64,000 nt of DNA from Candidatus Limivivens intestinipullorum (GCA_018711185.1 DVIQ01000025.1:1-64000); one strand, 5' to 3'; numbered from the stretch's first letter, positions 31,948-41,382 are shown. Translations and numbers: made by a program. The notes: generated by a model from the sequence alone, not told the origin.

Positions 31948-33159
31948 ATGAAAAAATTGATTGCTGTTTTGCTTAGTATTGTGATGCTGTTCGGGCTGTC
32001 CGCCTGCGGCTACGGCGCGTCGGTGACGGCGGATATGGAGGAGAGCGGGGAAACTGCCGCAGAGGAGGACACGTCGGATGAGACGGCTGTCTCAGAAAAC
32101 GGAGTGATGGCATCCGGCATTTTAATCGCATATTTTTCAAAGACAGGAAACACAGAAGAAGTGGCAAACCGGATACAGGAGCTGACAGGCGGCGACCTTT
32201 TCCGGATTGAGACGGCGCAGCCGTATCCGGAGGATTATACGGAGACCACGCAGATTGCCCAGGAGGAGCTGGAGAACAACGCAAGGCCCGAACTTACCGG
32301 GGAAGTGGAGAACATGGAGGACTATGACACGCTGTTTATCGGCTATCCGATCTGGTGGCATACGGCGCCTATGGCGGTGTACACTTTCCTGGAATCTTAT
32401 GATCTTTCCGGAAAAACAGTGATTCCCTTCTGTACCAGCGGCGGAAGCGACATCGAGGAGAGTATGCCGGCTATCCAGGAGCTCTGTCCGGATTCCAATA
32501 TCCTAGAGGGGCTGACGGCCAATAACCTGGATTATGTAGAACCCTGGATTGAGAGCCTTGGTGTTCTTGACGACGGGGAGACGGAAACGGAGGCGACGTC
32601 TTCCACGGATTCCAATATCCTCATCGCGTATTTTTCCCTTCCGGAGGATATTGACACGGAGGGCATTGACGCGGACGCCGGGGCTAGCGTTGTGGTGGAC
32701 AACGGAGAAGTGAAGGGCAATGTTCAGTATATGGCGGAAATCATTCAGGAGACCATTGGCGGAGACCTGTTCCGAATCGAAACGGAGGAGACGTATCCGG
32801 GCGATCACGACCCGCTGGTGGATCAGGCGGCGCAGGAGCAGGATGAACAGGCCCTTCCGGCCCTGTCTGCGCATATCGAAAACCTGGATCAGTATGACAC
32901 GATTCTTCTGGGGTACCCCAACTGGTGGGCGGACCTGCCGCAGCCTCTGTACACCTTTCTTGAAGAGTACGATCTGTCCGGAAAGACGATCATCCCCTTC
33001 AACAGCCATAACGGAAGCCGTTTTTCAAATACCATTGAGACAATCCAGGAGCTCCAGCCAAACGCTACGGTTATTGAGGATGGATTTACCATAAACGAGC
33101 GGGATGTGCCGGAAGCGGCAGAGGATGTGGCCCAGTGGCTCCAAGGCCTGGGCTACTGA
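31948..33159 (+). CDS. Lipoprotein with two tandem flavodoxin domains
   Basis: A protein of 403 residues. The signal peptide ends in a lipobox (LFGLSAC, Cys about 20), so the mature protein is lipid-anchored outside the membrane. Domain 1 (about 53-210) has the FMN phosphate loop ILIAYFSKTGNTEEVA and GYPIWWHTAPMAVYTFLE; domain 2 (about 228-400) has ILIAYFSLPED, a longer insert, and GYPNWWADLPQPLYTFLEEY. Domain 2 lacks the standard TGNT loop, so its FMN binding may differ. These domains carry electrons through FMN. The gene is followed after 22 bp by a flavin reductase-like gene and then by apbE. AAAGGAGA precedes the ATG. Confidence 0.88.
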   Translation: MKKLIAVLLSIVMLFGLSACGYGASVTADMEESGETAAEEDTSDETAVSENGVMASGILIAYFSKTGNTEEVANRIQELTGGDLFRIETAQPYPEDYTETTQIAQEELENNARPELTGEVENMEDYDTLFIGYPIWWHTAPMAVYTFLESYDLSGKTVIPFCTSGGSDIEESMPAIQELCPDSNILEGLTANNLDYVEPWIESLGVLDDGETETEATSSTDSNILIAYFSLPEDIDTEGIDADAGASVVVDNGEVKGNVQYMAEIIQETIGGDLFRIETEETYPGDHDPLVDQAAQEQDEQALPALSAHIENLDQYDTILLGYPNWWADLPQPLYTFLEEYDLSGKTIIPFNSHNGSRFSNTIETIQELQPNATVIEDGFTINERDVPEAAEDVAQWLQGLGY

Positions 33160-33181
33160 AGAAGGGCAGGAGGTTGAAAAG

Positions 33182-33823
33182 ATGAAGGTTTTGCTGACAA
33201 ACGGAAGCCCCCATGAGGAGGGCTGCACATACACCGCGCTGTGCGAGGTATCTGCGGCTTTGAATCAGAACGGGATCGACACGGACATTTTCTGGATCGG
33301 GAAAAAGCCTCTTTCCGGATGTGTGGCCTGCAAATCCTGTGTAAGGAACAATCGGTGTGTATTTTCGGACGTGGTAAATGAGTTTTTGGATATTGCCGGC
33401 GACTATGACGGCTATGTGTTTGGAACGCCTGTTCACTGGGGCGGAGCCTGCGGAAGCATGACCTCCTTTCTGGACCGGGTTTTTTACGCGGATCTTCAAG
33501 GAGGCGGAAAACGCTTTCTGCTGAAGCCCGCGGCGGCTGTGATTTCAGCCAGAAGAGCCGGCACCACGGCCACCTGGGACCAGGTGAACAAGTATTTCGG
33601 CCTGATGCAGATGCCGATCATTACCTCCCGGTACTGGCCCATTGTCCATGGCGCCTGTCCGGAGGATGTGAGAAAGGATCTGGAAGGAATGCAGACCATG
33701 CGCATTCTGGGAGCCAACATGGCTTTTTTCCTTCAGTGCAGGGAACTTGGCATCAAAATGGGCATTCCGCTGCCTAAGCAGGAGCCGGCGGTCTTTACGA
33801 ATTTCATCCGCGAACGGGAGTAA
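33182..33823 (+). CDS. NAD(P)H-dependent FMN reductase / flavodoxin-fold oxidoreductase
   Basis: A cytoplasmic protein of 213 residues. The phosphate-binding loop is LLTNGSPHEEGCTYTAL, and GTPVHWGGACGSMTSFLDR is the flavin ring-binding block typical of iron-sulphur flavoprotein-like reductases. GCVACKSCVRNNRC has a CxxC plus an extra cysteine, possibly a metal or Fe-S site. It probably passes electrons from NAD(P)H to a flavin. ATG 33182 follows AGGAGG. It lies between the flavodoxin lipoprotein and apbE genes, with 22 bp on both sides. Confidence 0.85.
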   Translation: MKVLLTNGSPHEEGCTYTALCEVSAALNQNGIDTDIFWIGKKPLSGCVACKSCVRNNRCVFSDVVNEFLDIAGDYDGYVFGTPVHWGGACGSMTSFLDRVFYADLQGGGKRFLLKPAAAVISARRAGTTATWDQVNKYFGLMQMPIITSRYWPIVHGACPEDVRKDLEGMQTMRILGANMAFFLQCRELGIKMGIPLPKQEPAVFTNFIRERE

Positions 33824-33845
33824 AAGAAAGCGCTGAGGCGCGGAA

Positions 33846-34982
33846 ATGAATGAGGATTCTGTGAGAGAGACAAGAAAGGAAAAAGCAGGGAAAGGACGGC
33901 CCGCTTTGAAAAAAACGGGAATCCACAGAGCCGGAAAGGGCGCGGGCAGAGGGCATGCCGCGCAGGTTCTCGCGGCGGTTCTTCTGGCCGGGACTCTGAC
34001 GTCCTGCCAGAGGGGAGGGGCGGCAGAGACAGAGCCTGCTGTCCGGGATTTTTTTGCCATGAATACTTCGGTTTCCTTTACCGCTTACGGAGACGGGGCA
34101 GAGGAGGCCCTGGCCGCGGCCGAGGAACGGATGGGGCAGCTTGAGAGCCTCTGGTCGGTGACAGAGGAGGGCAGTGAGATTTACCGGGTAAACCACAGCG
34201 GCGGCGAGCCGGTTGTGTTAAGCCGGGAAACGGCGGATCTGGCAGAGTTCGCTCTGGAAATGGCAGAGGAAACCCAGGGGGCCCTGGAGCCTACCCTCTA
34301 TCCGGTTCTGGAAGCCTGGGGATTTACCACAGATGAGCACCGGATACCGGAGGAGACGGAAATCCAGGAACTCCTTTCCAATACCGGATACGAGAAGGTA
34401 CGCCTGGACGGGGAAACCATCCGCCTGCCGGAGGGGATGGAGCTGGACCTGGGCGCTGTGGGAAAAGGATATGCCGGCGATTTTATCTGCGAACTTTTAA
34501 GAGAGCAGGGGATCACTTCCGCTCTGCTGGACATTGGCGGGAATATTCAGACCATAGGAACCCGCCCGGATGGGAGCGACTGGGGGCTGGGCCTGCGAAA
34601 TCCCTTTGGGGAAGGAACCGTGGGAGTGCTGACGGTTTCCGACTGCGCTGTGGTCACCTCCGGAAATTATGAAAATTATTTTGTGGGGGAAGACGGGAAA
34701 ACCTACGGGCACATCCTGGACCCGGAAACCGGTCATCCGGCGGAAAGCGGTTTGGCCTCTGTCTCCATTGTGACGGAGGAAGGAAAGCTTGGGGACGCCC
34801 TGTCCACCTCCCTTTTTGTCATGGGACCGGAAGAGGCGGAAGCCTTTTGGCGGGAGAACGAAGATTTTGAGATGATTGTCATTACCCAGGAGGGGGAAAT
34901 CATTGTAACAGAGGGACTGGAAGACCGGTTTGTTTTGGGAAATGATTTCCAGAATATGGAACTCCAAATTCTGGAAAGATGA
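33846..34982 (+). CDS. apbE: ApbE-family FAD:protein FMN transferase (lipoprotein)
   Basis: A protein of 378 residues. A long basic start (about 38 residues) precedes a lipoprotein signal (VLAAVLLAGTLTSC), so the enzyme is anchored outside the membrane. ApbE motifs: AMNTSVSFTAYG, DLGAVGKGYAGD, ALLDIGGNIQTIG, TSGNYENYF, HILDPETGHPAES and DALSTSLFVMG. It attaches FMN covalently to threonine or serine of target proteins using FAD. No D-x-x-T-S/T-G-A-type acceptor protein is encoded next to it, but the flavodoxin lipoprotein is in the same operon. The start has only a weak GAGGCG site. Confidence 0.9.
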   Translation: MNEDSVRETRKEKAGKGRPALKKTGIHRAGKGAGRGHAAQVLAAVLLAGTLTSCQRGGAAETEPAVRDFFAMNTSVSFTAYGDGAEEALAAAEERMGQLESLWSVTEEGSEIYRVNHSGGEPVVLSRETADLAEFALEMAEETQGALEPTLYPVLEAWGFTTDEHRIPEETEIQELLSNTGYEKVRLDGETIRLPEGMELDLGAVGKGYAGDFICELLREQGITSALLDIGGNIQTIGTRPDGSDWGLGLRNPFGEGTVGVLTVSDCAVVTSGNYENYFVGEDGKTYGHILDPETGHPAESGLASVSIVTEEGKLGDALSTSLFVMGPEEAEAFWRENEDFEMIVITQEGEIIVTEGLEDRFVLGNDFQNMELQILER

Positions 34983-34986
34983 GAGC

Positions 34987-35118
34987 GTTACCGTTTGGCC
35001 TTGCTGAACCGTAACTGCAAAAATCCGTTTGAAATCGCCTTCGGCGATGAGATTTTGGCACTCCTGAATTACGTTCTCACGGTCTGCGCAGCATGTGCGC
35101 GGACCTGAGCGGAACGGC
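34987..35118 (-). repeat. Long copy of the dispersed repeat family (copy C), inverted
   Basis: This copy lies in the opposite orientation to copies A, B and D. It contains GTTACCGTTTGGCC and CTGAACCGTAAC at one end, the hairpin ATCGCC-ttc-GGCGAT, TGAATTACGTTCTCACGGTC and an enlarged hairpin around GCGCAGCATGTGCGC. It separates apbE from the polyamine operon promoter. Confidence 0.75.
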
Positions 35119-35147
35119 TGCATGAGAACTGGATGCCGTACAAATAA

Positions 35148-35177
35148 TTGACAAAGCGGGACGGCTTATGCTATAGT
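35148..35177 (+). promoter_or_regulatory. Promoter of the polyamine operon
   Basis: TTGACA (35148-35153), 18-nt spacer, TATAGT (35172-35177). Confidence 0.7.
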
Positions 35178-35183
35178 AGTAAA

Positions 35184-35345
35184 TAGTGCAGAAGCGCAAA
35201 TAAGCAGTCCCTCTGCTGCGGGGCAGCCTGCCCCGGAGGCATGAGAACAGGGATGCCGTTATGCTGGCATCAGCCTGCAGGAAGGTTTAGGCAGATGATG
35301 TAAAAGTCCTCTGCCTATTTTCTTTAACCGGTTTTTCGGTTAAAA
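35184..35345 (+). promoter_or_regulatory. Candidate attenuator or riboswitch leader of the polyamine operon
   Basis: About 230 nt separate promoter and first gene. Hairpins: GGGGCA/TGCCCC (35220-35234), GATGCC/GGCATC (35252-35271), and a terminator-like GGCAGA/TCTGCC (35290-35315) followed by TATTTTCTTT. A further hairpin, TTTAACCG/CGGTTAAA, follows at 35323-35344. GCAGA (35188-35192) and TCTGC (35212-35216) pair with each other but could instead pair with the terminator arms, which gives a switch. I do not recognise the class. Control by a polyamine, arginine or S-adenosylmethionine would make sense. Confidence 0.5.
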
Positions 35346-35415
35346 AGTTTCCCTTACGGGAGATTGTTCGGCTGCGGTTTTTGAAAATGCAGCAGATTCC
35401 ACCTAAGGAGAATGA

Positions 35416-36879
35416 ATGGCCATGAACATCGAAAAACAGAAAAGAGCTCCCATTTATGAGGCTCTGGAGGCATTTCAGCGCAAAAGGGTCGTTCCCTTTG
35501 ACGTGCCGGGACACAAAAGAGGAAGAGGGAATCCGGAGCTTGTAAAGCTTTTGGGAGAAAAATGTGTGGGACTGGATGTCAATTCCATGAAGCCTTTGGA
35601 TAATCTTTGCCATCCCGTTTCCGTGATCCGCCAGGCCGAAGATCTGGCCGCGGATGCTTTTGGGGCGGAAAACGCGTTTTTGATGGTGGGAGGGACTACC
35701 TCCGCCGTGCAAAGCATGATTCTTTCTGTCTGCAAAGCGGGCGACAAGCTTATTTTGCCCAGGAACGTACATAAAAGCGCCATAAACGCCCTTGTACTGT
35801 GCGGGGCAGTTCCGGTTTACGTGAATCCGGAGGTAAACAGTACCCTGGGAATTTCCCTTGGAATGGAGCTCTCCCAGGTGGAGAAGGCCATCCGTGAGAA
35901 TCCGGACGCCGTAGCGGTTCTGGTGAATAACCCCACGTATTACGGCATCTGTTCTGATATAAAGGGGATCGTAAAGCTGGCCCATGAGCATGGGATGCTT
36001 GTGCTGGCGGACGAGGCCCATGGCACCCATCTTTATTTCGGAAAGGGGCTTCCGGTGTCCGCCATGGCCGCCGGGGCGGATATGGCAGCTGTATCCATGC
36101 ACAAGTCCGGGGGAAGCCTGACCCAGAGTTCTCTGTTGCTGCTGAATAAGGGAGTAAACGCGGACTATGTGCGCCAGATTATAAATCTGACCCAGACCAC
36201 CAGCGCCTCCTATCTTCTTTTATCCAGCCTGGACATTTCCAGAAGAAATCTTGCCCTGCGGGGAGAGGAGTCTTTTGCCCGTGTGGTGAGCATGGCGGAG
36301 TACGCCAGGGAGGAGATCAACCGGATCGGCGGGTATTACGCCTACGGCAGGGAGCTGGTGAACGGCACCAGTATTTACGATTATGATGTGACAAAGCTTT
36401 CGGTATATACGCTGGATAACGGACTGGCCGGCATCGAGGTTTACGATCTTCTGCGGGACGAGTACGATATTCAGATTGAGTTTGGAGATATCTGCAACAT
36501 TCTGGCTTATATTTCCATAGGAGACCGGATTCAGGATATTGAGCGCCTGGTAGGCGCTTTGGCCGACATCGAGCGGCTGTATAAAAAGGACCGGACGGGG
36601 ATGCTTTCCGGGGAATACATTGCTCCCAAGGTGGAGATTTCGCCCCAGAAGGCCTTTTATTCCCCAAAGGTTTCCCTGCCTGTGGAGGAGACGGCGGGAA
36701 AGATCAGCGGAGAGTTCGTCATGTGCTATCCGCCGGGCATTCCCATCCTGGCTCCCGGCGAGATGATTACCCAGGAGATTGTGGAATACATTATCTATGC
36801 CAGAGAAAAGGGCTGTTCCATGCAGGGAACGGAGGACCCGGAGGTGAAACACCTGATGGTTCTTGAGGAAAGGGGGTAG
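35416..36879 (+). CDS. speA: Orn/Lys/Arg decarboxylase, probably arginine decarboxylase
   Basis: A protein of 487 residues of the fold type I PLP decarboxylases, the shorter form without the N-terminal wing domain. FDVPGHKRGRGNP and LMVGGTTSAVQSM lie near the start; ADEAHGTHLYF and VSMHKSGGSLTQSS (PLP lysine) are in the centre; CYPPGIPILAPGEMI is near the end. The family decarboxylates arginine, ornithine or lysine. Arginine is favoured here because agmatine-processing genes (aguA, aguB) follow in the same operon. ATG 35416 follows AAGGAG by 5 nt; ATG 35422 is an alternative. Confidence 0.88.
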   Translation: MAMNIEKQKRAPIYEALEAFQRKRVVPFDVPGHKRGRGNPELVKLLGEKCVGLDVNSMKPLDNLCHPVSVIRQAEDLAADAFGAENAFLMVGGTTSAVQSMILSVCKAGDKLILPRNVHKSAINALVLCGAVPVYVNPEVNSTLGISLGMELSQVEKAIRENPDAVAVLVNNPTYYGICSDIKGIVKLAHEHGMLVLADEAHGTHLYFGKGLPVSAMAAGADMAAVSMHKSGGSLTQSSLLLLNKGVNADYVRQIINLTQTTSASYLLLSSLDISRRNLALRGEESFARVVSMAEYAREEINRIGGYYAYGRELVNGTSIYDYDVTKLSVYTLDNGLAGIEVYDLLRDEYDIQIEFGDICNILAYISIGDRIQDIERLVGALADIERLYKKDRTGMLSGEYIAPKVEISPQKAFYSPKVSLPVEETAGKISGEFVMCYPPGIPILAPGEMITQEIVEYIIYAREKGCSMQGTEDPEVKHLMVLEERG

Positions 36880-36886
36880 ATGGTTT

Positions 36887-37738
36887 ATGGAGATGTGGTT
36901 TTCCCAGCTTCATACGGCGAACGTGAAGCTGAACGTAAGAATCGACCGCCAGCTTTTTTCCGGGGAGAGCGAGTTTCAGCGCATCGACGTGTTTGAGTCG
37001 GAGGATCTGGGAAAGTTTGTGGTTCTGGACGGAGATATTGTCTTTTCCGACCGGGACGAGTTTATTTACGATGAAATGGTGACCCACGTTCCCATGGCGG
37101 TGCATCCCAATGTCAAAAAGGTTTTGATCATCGGCGGAGGCGACGGGGGCGTGGCCAAGGAGCTTTTGAATTATTCCAGCATCGAGTCCATCGATGTGGT
37201 GGAGTCGGATAAGATGTTTGTGGATGTGTGCCGGGATATTTTTCCGGAGATTTCCTCCGGCCTGGACGATGAGCGGGTTACGGTGTACTACCGGGACGGC
37301 CTTCGCTTTCTCAGAAACAAGAGCAATGAATACGACCTGATTATCAACGATTCCACCGATCCCTTCGGTCATACGGAGGGCCTTTTTACGAAGGAATTTT
37401 ATGGGAGCTGTTACAAGGCGCTGAAGGAGGACGGCGTGATGGTTTACCAGCATGGAAGTCCCTTTTACGGGGAAGATCAGATGGCCTGCCGCAGCATGCA
37501 CCGGAAGGTGTACCGTTCCTTTCCCATCAGCCGGGTATATCAGGCCCATATTCCCACCTGCCCGTCGGGTTACTGGCTTTTTGGCTTCGCGTCCAAAAAG
37601 TATCATCCCCTGAATGATTTCCGGGCCCAGTGGTGGAACGAACAGAAGATTCCCACCCGTTATTATACCACAAACCTTCACAGAGGTTCTTTTATGCTGC
37701 CAAAATACGTGGAGGATTTACTTGAGGAGGAAGAATAG
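36887..37738 (+). CDS. speE: Spermidine synthase-like aminopropyltransferase
   Basis: A protein of 283 residues with the SpeE fold: N-terminal beta domain (VFESEDLGKFVVLDGDIVFS), the donor-binding motif VLIIGGGDGGVAKELL, then YDLIINDSTDPFGHTEGLFT with the catalytic aspartate, and YWLFGFASKKYHPL. It would transfer an aminopropyl group from decarboxylated S-adenosylmethionine to an amine such as putrescine or agmatine. The gene for the donor-forming enzyme SpeD is not in this window. It lies 7 bp after speA and 1 bp before the saccharopine dehydrogenase-like gene. ATG 36887 was chosen for AAGGGGG upstream. Confidence 0.88.
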   Translation: MEMWFSQLHTANVKLNVRIDRQLFSGESEFQRIDVFESEDLGKFVVLDGDIVFSDRDEFIYDEMVTHVPMAVHPNVKKVLIIGGGDGGVAKELLNYSSIESIDVVESDKMFVDVCRDIFPEISSGLDDERVTVYYRDGLRFLRNKSNEYDLIINDSTDPFGHTEGLFTKEFYGSCYKALKEDGVMVYQHGSPFYGEDQMACRSMHRKVYRSFPISRVYQAHIPTCPSGYWLFGFASKKYHPLNDFRAQWWNEQKIPTRYYTTNLHRGSFMLPKYVEDLLEEEE

Positions 37739-37739
37739 C

Positions 37740-39023
37740 ATGAGCAGACTCTTAATTATCGGATGCGGAGGCGTTGCCCAGGTGGCGATCCGCAAATGCT
37801 GCCAGAACAGCCAGGTATTTCAGGAGATCCTGATTGCCAGCAGGACGAAGGAGAAGTGCGACGCATTGAAGGAAAAGCTTGCGGGCACCACATCCACGAA
37901 AATCGAGACGGCGAAGGTGGACGCGGACGACGCGGGCCAGGTGGCGGAGCTGATTAAGAGCTACCGTCCGGACGCGGTTCTGAACGTGGCCCTGCCGTAC
38001 CAGGATCTGACGATTATGGACGCCTGTCTGGAAGCCGGGGCGGATTACATCGATACGGCGAACTATGAGCCGGAGGATACGGACGATCCCCAGTGGCGGA
38101 AAATTTACGAGGAGCGCTGCAAAAAGGAGGGCTTTACGGCCTATTTTGACTACTCCTGGCAGTGGGCCTACAAGGAGCGCTTTGAGAAAGCCGGCCTTAC
38201 GGCGCTTTTGGGATCCGGCTTTGATCCGGGCGTGACCAGCGTCTTTTCCGCCTATGCCCTGAAGCATTATTTTGATGAGATTCATACCATTGATATTCTG
38301 GACTGCAACGGCGGAGATCACGGCTACGCCTTTGCCACGAACTTTAACCCGGAGATCAATCTGCGGGAGGTTTCCGCGAATGGTTCCTACTGGGAGAACG
38401 GCCACTGGGTGGAGACAGAGCCCATGGAGTTCAAGTCTTCCTATGATTTCCCGGAGGTGGGAAAGAAAGACATGTACCTTCTGCACCACGAGGAGATCGA
38501 GTCTCTGGCGAAAAATATTCCGGGCGTGAAGCGCATTCGTTTCTTTATGACCTTCGGCCAGAGTTATCTGACCCATATGAAGTGTCTGGAGAATGTGGGG
38601 ATGCTCTCCACGTCGCCGGTGAATTTTAACGGCCAGGAGATTGTGCCGATTCAGTTTTTAAAGGCGCTGCTTCCGGACCCGGCAACCCTGGGACCCCGCA
38701 CCGTGGGAAAGACGAACATCGGCTGTATCTTCACGGGTGTGAAGGACGGAAAGGAAAAGAGCGTTTATATTTATAATGTATGCGATCATCAGGAGTGTTA
38801 CCGGGAGGTGGAGTCTCAGGCCATTTCCTATACCACGGGTGTTCCGGCTATGATCGGCGCCATGATGGTGGTGACAGGCCAGTGGAAGAAGCCGGGTGTG
38901 TTCAATGTGGAAGAGTTTGATCCGGACCCGTACATGGATGCCCTGAATCAGTGGGGACTTCCCTGGACGGTATGTGAAAATCCGGAGCCGGTAAAGGTGT
39001 GGAGAGCAAATGAGGATAAATGA
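37740..39023 (+). CDS. Carboxy(nor)spermidine dehydrogenase (saccharopine dehydrogenase family)
   Basis: A protein of 427 residues. The N-terminal NADPH-binding motif LLIIGCGGVAQVAIRKC is followed by DAVLNVALPYQDLTIMDACL and GSGFDPGVTSVFSAYAL, which are typical of the LYS1-like carboxynorspermidine dehydrogenases. The enzyme reductively condenses a diamine with L-aspartate semialdehyde. The substrate may be putrescine (giving carboxyspermidine), diaminopropane, or agmatine as in the reported carboxyaminopropylagmatine pathway; the sequence alone does not separate these. It is coupled to the decarboxylase gene by a 14-bp overlap. GGAGGAAG precedes the ATG. Confidence 0.9.
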   Translation: MSRLLIIGCGGVAQVAIRKCCQNSQVFQEILIASRTKEKCDALKEKLAGTTSTKIETAKVDADDAGQVAELIKSYRPDAVLNVALPYQDLTIMDACLEAGADYIDTANYEPEDTDDPQWRKIYEERCKKEGFTAYFDYSWQWAYKERFEKAGLTALLGSGFDPGVTSVFSAYALKHYFDEIHTIDILDCNGGDHGYAFATNFNPEINLREVSANGSYWENGHWVETEPMEFKSSYDFPEVGKKDMYLLHHEEIESLAKNIPGVKRIRFFMTFGQSYLTHMKCLENVGMLSTSPVNFNGQEIVPIQFLKALLPDPATLGPRTVGKTNIGCIFTGVKDGKEKSVYIYNVCDHQECYREVESQAISYTTGVPAMIGAMMVVTGQWKKPGVFNVEEFDPDPYMDALNQWGLPWTVCENPEPVKVWRANEDK

Positions 39024-40131
39024 ACTGAAAACCCCCTGCTATGTGATCGATAAGAAAAAACTTACGGAAAACCTTGCGTGCCTGAAGGAAGTGGCGGACA
39101 GTACCGGCTGTAAAATCCTCCTGGCGCAGAAGGCGTTTTCCTGCTTTGCCCTTTATCCGCTGATCGGGCAGTATTTAAGCGGCACTACCGCCAGCGGGCT
39201 TTACGAGGCAAGGCTTGGCAGAGAGGAGATGGGCCTGGAAAACCATGTGTTTTCCCCGGCCTATAAGGACGAGGAGTTTGATGAGCTGGCCGCGATCTGC
39301 GACCATATTCTCTTTAACTCCTTTGAACAGTTTGAAAAATACCGGGGGCGGCTGAAAAACGCCAGCCCCGGTATCCGCGTCAATCCCATGTGCTCTACCC
39401 AGGAGGGGACCGCGATTTACGATCCCTGTGCGCCGGGCTCCAGGCTTGGGGTGAGGGCAGAAGACTTCCGGGAGGATCTTCTGCCTTTTTTGGACGGGCT
39501 GCATTTTCATACGCTGTGCGAGCAGAACGCCGATGCCCTGAAAAAGACCCTGGACGCAGTGGAGGAGCAGTTCGGGAAATATCTGTACGGACTGAAATGG
39601 CTGAATCTGGGCGGCGGCCATCATATTACCAGGCCGGACTATGACATTTTGCTGCTGAAGGAATGCATCCGTCACATGAAGGAGACCTATGACCTGGAGA
39701 TTTATCTGGAGCCCGGAGAGGCGGTGGCCTTAAACGCCGGATACCTGGCGGCGGAGGTGCTGGATGTGGTGGAGAACGGCATGAAAATCCTGATTCTGGA
39801 CGCCTCGGCGGCCTGCCATATGCCGGATGTGCTGGAGATGCCTTACCGTCCGCCGCTGATGGATGGCGGGCTTCCGGGTGAGAAAGCGTACACCTACCGC
39901 CTGGGAGGGAACACCTGCCTTGCCGGGGATGTGATCGGGGATTATTCCTTTGACCGGGAAATCCGGCCCGGGGACCGGCTGTATTTTCAGGACATGGCCA
40001 TCTACTCCATGGTGAAGAACAATACCTTTAACGGGATGCCTCTGCCCTCCATCGCGGTGATGGACGAGGATGGGGACTGCACCGTGATCCGGAAGTTCGG
40101 GTACCAGGATTTTAAAGGACGGCTGTCGTGA
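39010..40131 (+). CDS. nspC: Carboxynorspermidine decarboxylase
   Basis: A PLP enzyme of 373 residues of the alanine racemase-fold decarboxylases. The PLP lysine is in ILLAQKAFSCFALYP (Lys about 41). Further marks are the phosphate-binding GGGHHI segment, the EPGEAVAL loop and the active-site CLAGDVIGDYSF and FQDMAIYSMVKNNTFNG blocks. It removes the carboxylate from carboxyspermidine or carboxynorspermidine to give the triamine. Its start lies inside the dehydrogenase gene, so the two steps are translationally linked. Confidence 0.92.
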   Translation: MRINELKTPCYVIDKKKLTENLACLKEVADSTGCKILLAQKAFSCFALYPLIGQYLSGTTASGLYEARLGREEMGLENHVFSPAYKDEEFDELAAICDHILFNSFEQFEKYRGRLKNASPGIRVNPMCSTQEGTAIYDPCAPGSRLGVRAEDFREDLLPFLDGLHFHTLCEQNADALKKTLDAVEEQFGKYLYGLKWLNLGGGHHITRPDYDILLLKECIRHMKETYDLEIYLEPGEAVALNAGYLAAEVLDVVENGMKILILDASAACHMPDVLEMPYRPPLMDGGLPGEKAYTYRLGGNTCLAGDVIGDYSFDREIRPGDRLYFQDMAIYSMVKNNTFNGMPLPSIAVMDEDGDCTVIRKFGYQDFKGRLS

Positions 40132-40251
40132 ACAGCCGCCGGATAACGGTGCGTACGGAAGGCGCGCATATCAAACGCGGCGCGGTCGGAAAAGAAGGAA
40201 GGAGACGTTTGAATCTGCCTGCCGGTGGAAACGTGCGGGAGGAGGAAGAGG

Positions 40252-41382
40252 ATGAGAAAAACAACATTTCCCGGACAACGGGGATTCCGGATGCCGGGGG
40301 AGTTTGAGCCGCACCGGGGATGCCTGATGATCTGGCCGTCAAGGCCGGGTTCCTGGCCTTTTGGGGCCAAAGACGCCCGTCTGGCTTTTGCCCAGGTGGC
40401 CCGGACCATCGCCAAAAGCGAGGAGGTGTTTCTTCTCGTGGGTCCGGGGGAGCGCGCGTCCGCACAGGAAGCCCTGGGAGACTGTGCGCGGATTCTGGAA
40501 ATGGAATCGGACGATGCCTGGGCAAGGGATGTTGGCCCCACTTTTGTGGTAAACGAGAAGGGCGGGGTTTTGGGAATCGACTGGCAGTTTAACGCCTGGG
40601 GCGGAGAAGTGGACGGCCTGTACGCCAGCTGGGAGAAGGACGACCTGGTGGCCTCCCGCTTCTGTGAACGTCTGGGGTATGAGCGCTTCGACGCCCATCC
40701 TTTTGTGCTGGAAGGGGGCTCCATCCATTCGGACGGGGAGGGTACCCTTCTGGTAACGGAGCGGTGCCTTTTAAGTCAGGGGCGGAATCCGCGCATGACC
40801 CGGCAGGAGATTGAGGAGCGGCTGAAGGCGTGTCTGGGCGCGGAAAAGGTGATCTGGCTTCCCTATGGGATTTATCAGGACGAGACCAATGAGCATGTGG
40901 ACAATGTCTGCGCTTTCGTAAGACCCGCAGAGGTGGTTTTGGCCTGGACGGATGACCGGGAAGATCCCCAGTATGCCATGTCCGCGGCGGATCTGGCGGT
41001 GCTGGAAACGGAGCGGGATGCCAAGGGAAGACCTTTTCAGGTGCATAAGCTGCCGATACCGAAGAAACCGGTCTGTATCCGGGAAGAAGAGCTTTCCGGC
41101 TTTGTCTTTGAGCCCGGAGAGGACGCGCGGGAGGCCGGCGAGCGGCTGGCGGCCAGCTATGTGAATTTTTATATTGCCAACGGCGCCGTTTTGCTGCCCC
41201 AGTTTGGGGATGTCCATGACGGGACGGCCCTGGAGATTTTAAAAGGGTGCTTTCCGGACAGAGAGATCTGTCCGATTCCGGCCAGGGCGATTCTTCTGGG
41301 GGGCGGGAACATCCACTGCATTACCCAGCAGATTCCGGCCGGGAGAGCTTATATATATAAAGAGAGGAGCCAGCAGAGATGA
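40252..41382 (+). CDS. aguA: Agmatine deiminase
   Basis: A protein of 376 residues of the porphyromonas-type peptidylarginine deiminase family. It starts with [19 protein letters not shown]. Substrate-binding [12 protein letters not shown] and ALEGGSIH-like [11 protein letters not shown] are present, and the catalytic cysteine lies in [15 protein letters not shown] near the C-terminus. It hydrolyses agmatine to N-carbamoylputrescine and ammonia. ATG 40252 follows GGAGGAAGAGG. A 120-bp gap after nspC shows no terminator; aguB overlaps its end by 4 bp. Confidence 0.93.
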   Translation: MRKTTFPGQRGFRMPGEFEPHRGCLMIWPSRPGSWPFGAKDARLAFAQVARTIAKSEEVFLLVGPGERASAQEALGDCARILEMESDDAWARDVGPTFVVNEKGGVLGIDWQFNAWGGEVDGLYASWEKDDLVASRFCERLGYERFDAHPFVLEGGSIHSDGEGTLLVTERCLLSQGRNPRMTRQEIEERLKACLGAEKVIWLPYGIYQDETNEHVDNVCAFVRPAEVVLAWTDDREDPQYAMSAADLAVLETERDAKGRPFQVHKLPIPKKPVCIREEELSGFVFEPGEDAREAGERLAASYVNFYIANGAVLLPQFGDVHDGTALEILKGCFPDREICPIPARAILLGGGNIHCITQQIPAGRAYIYKERSQQR

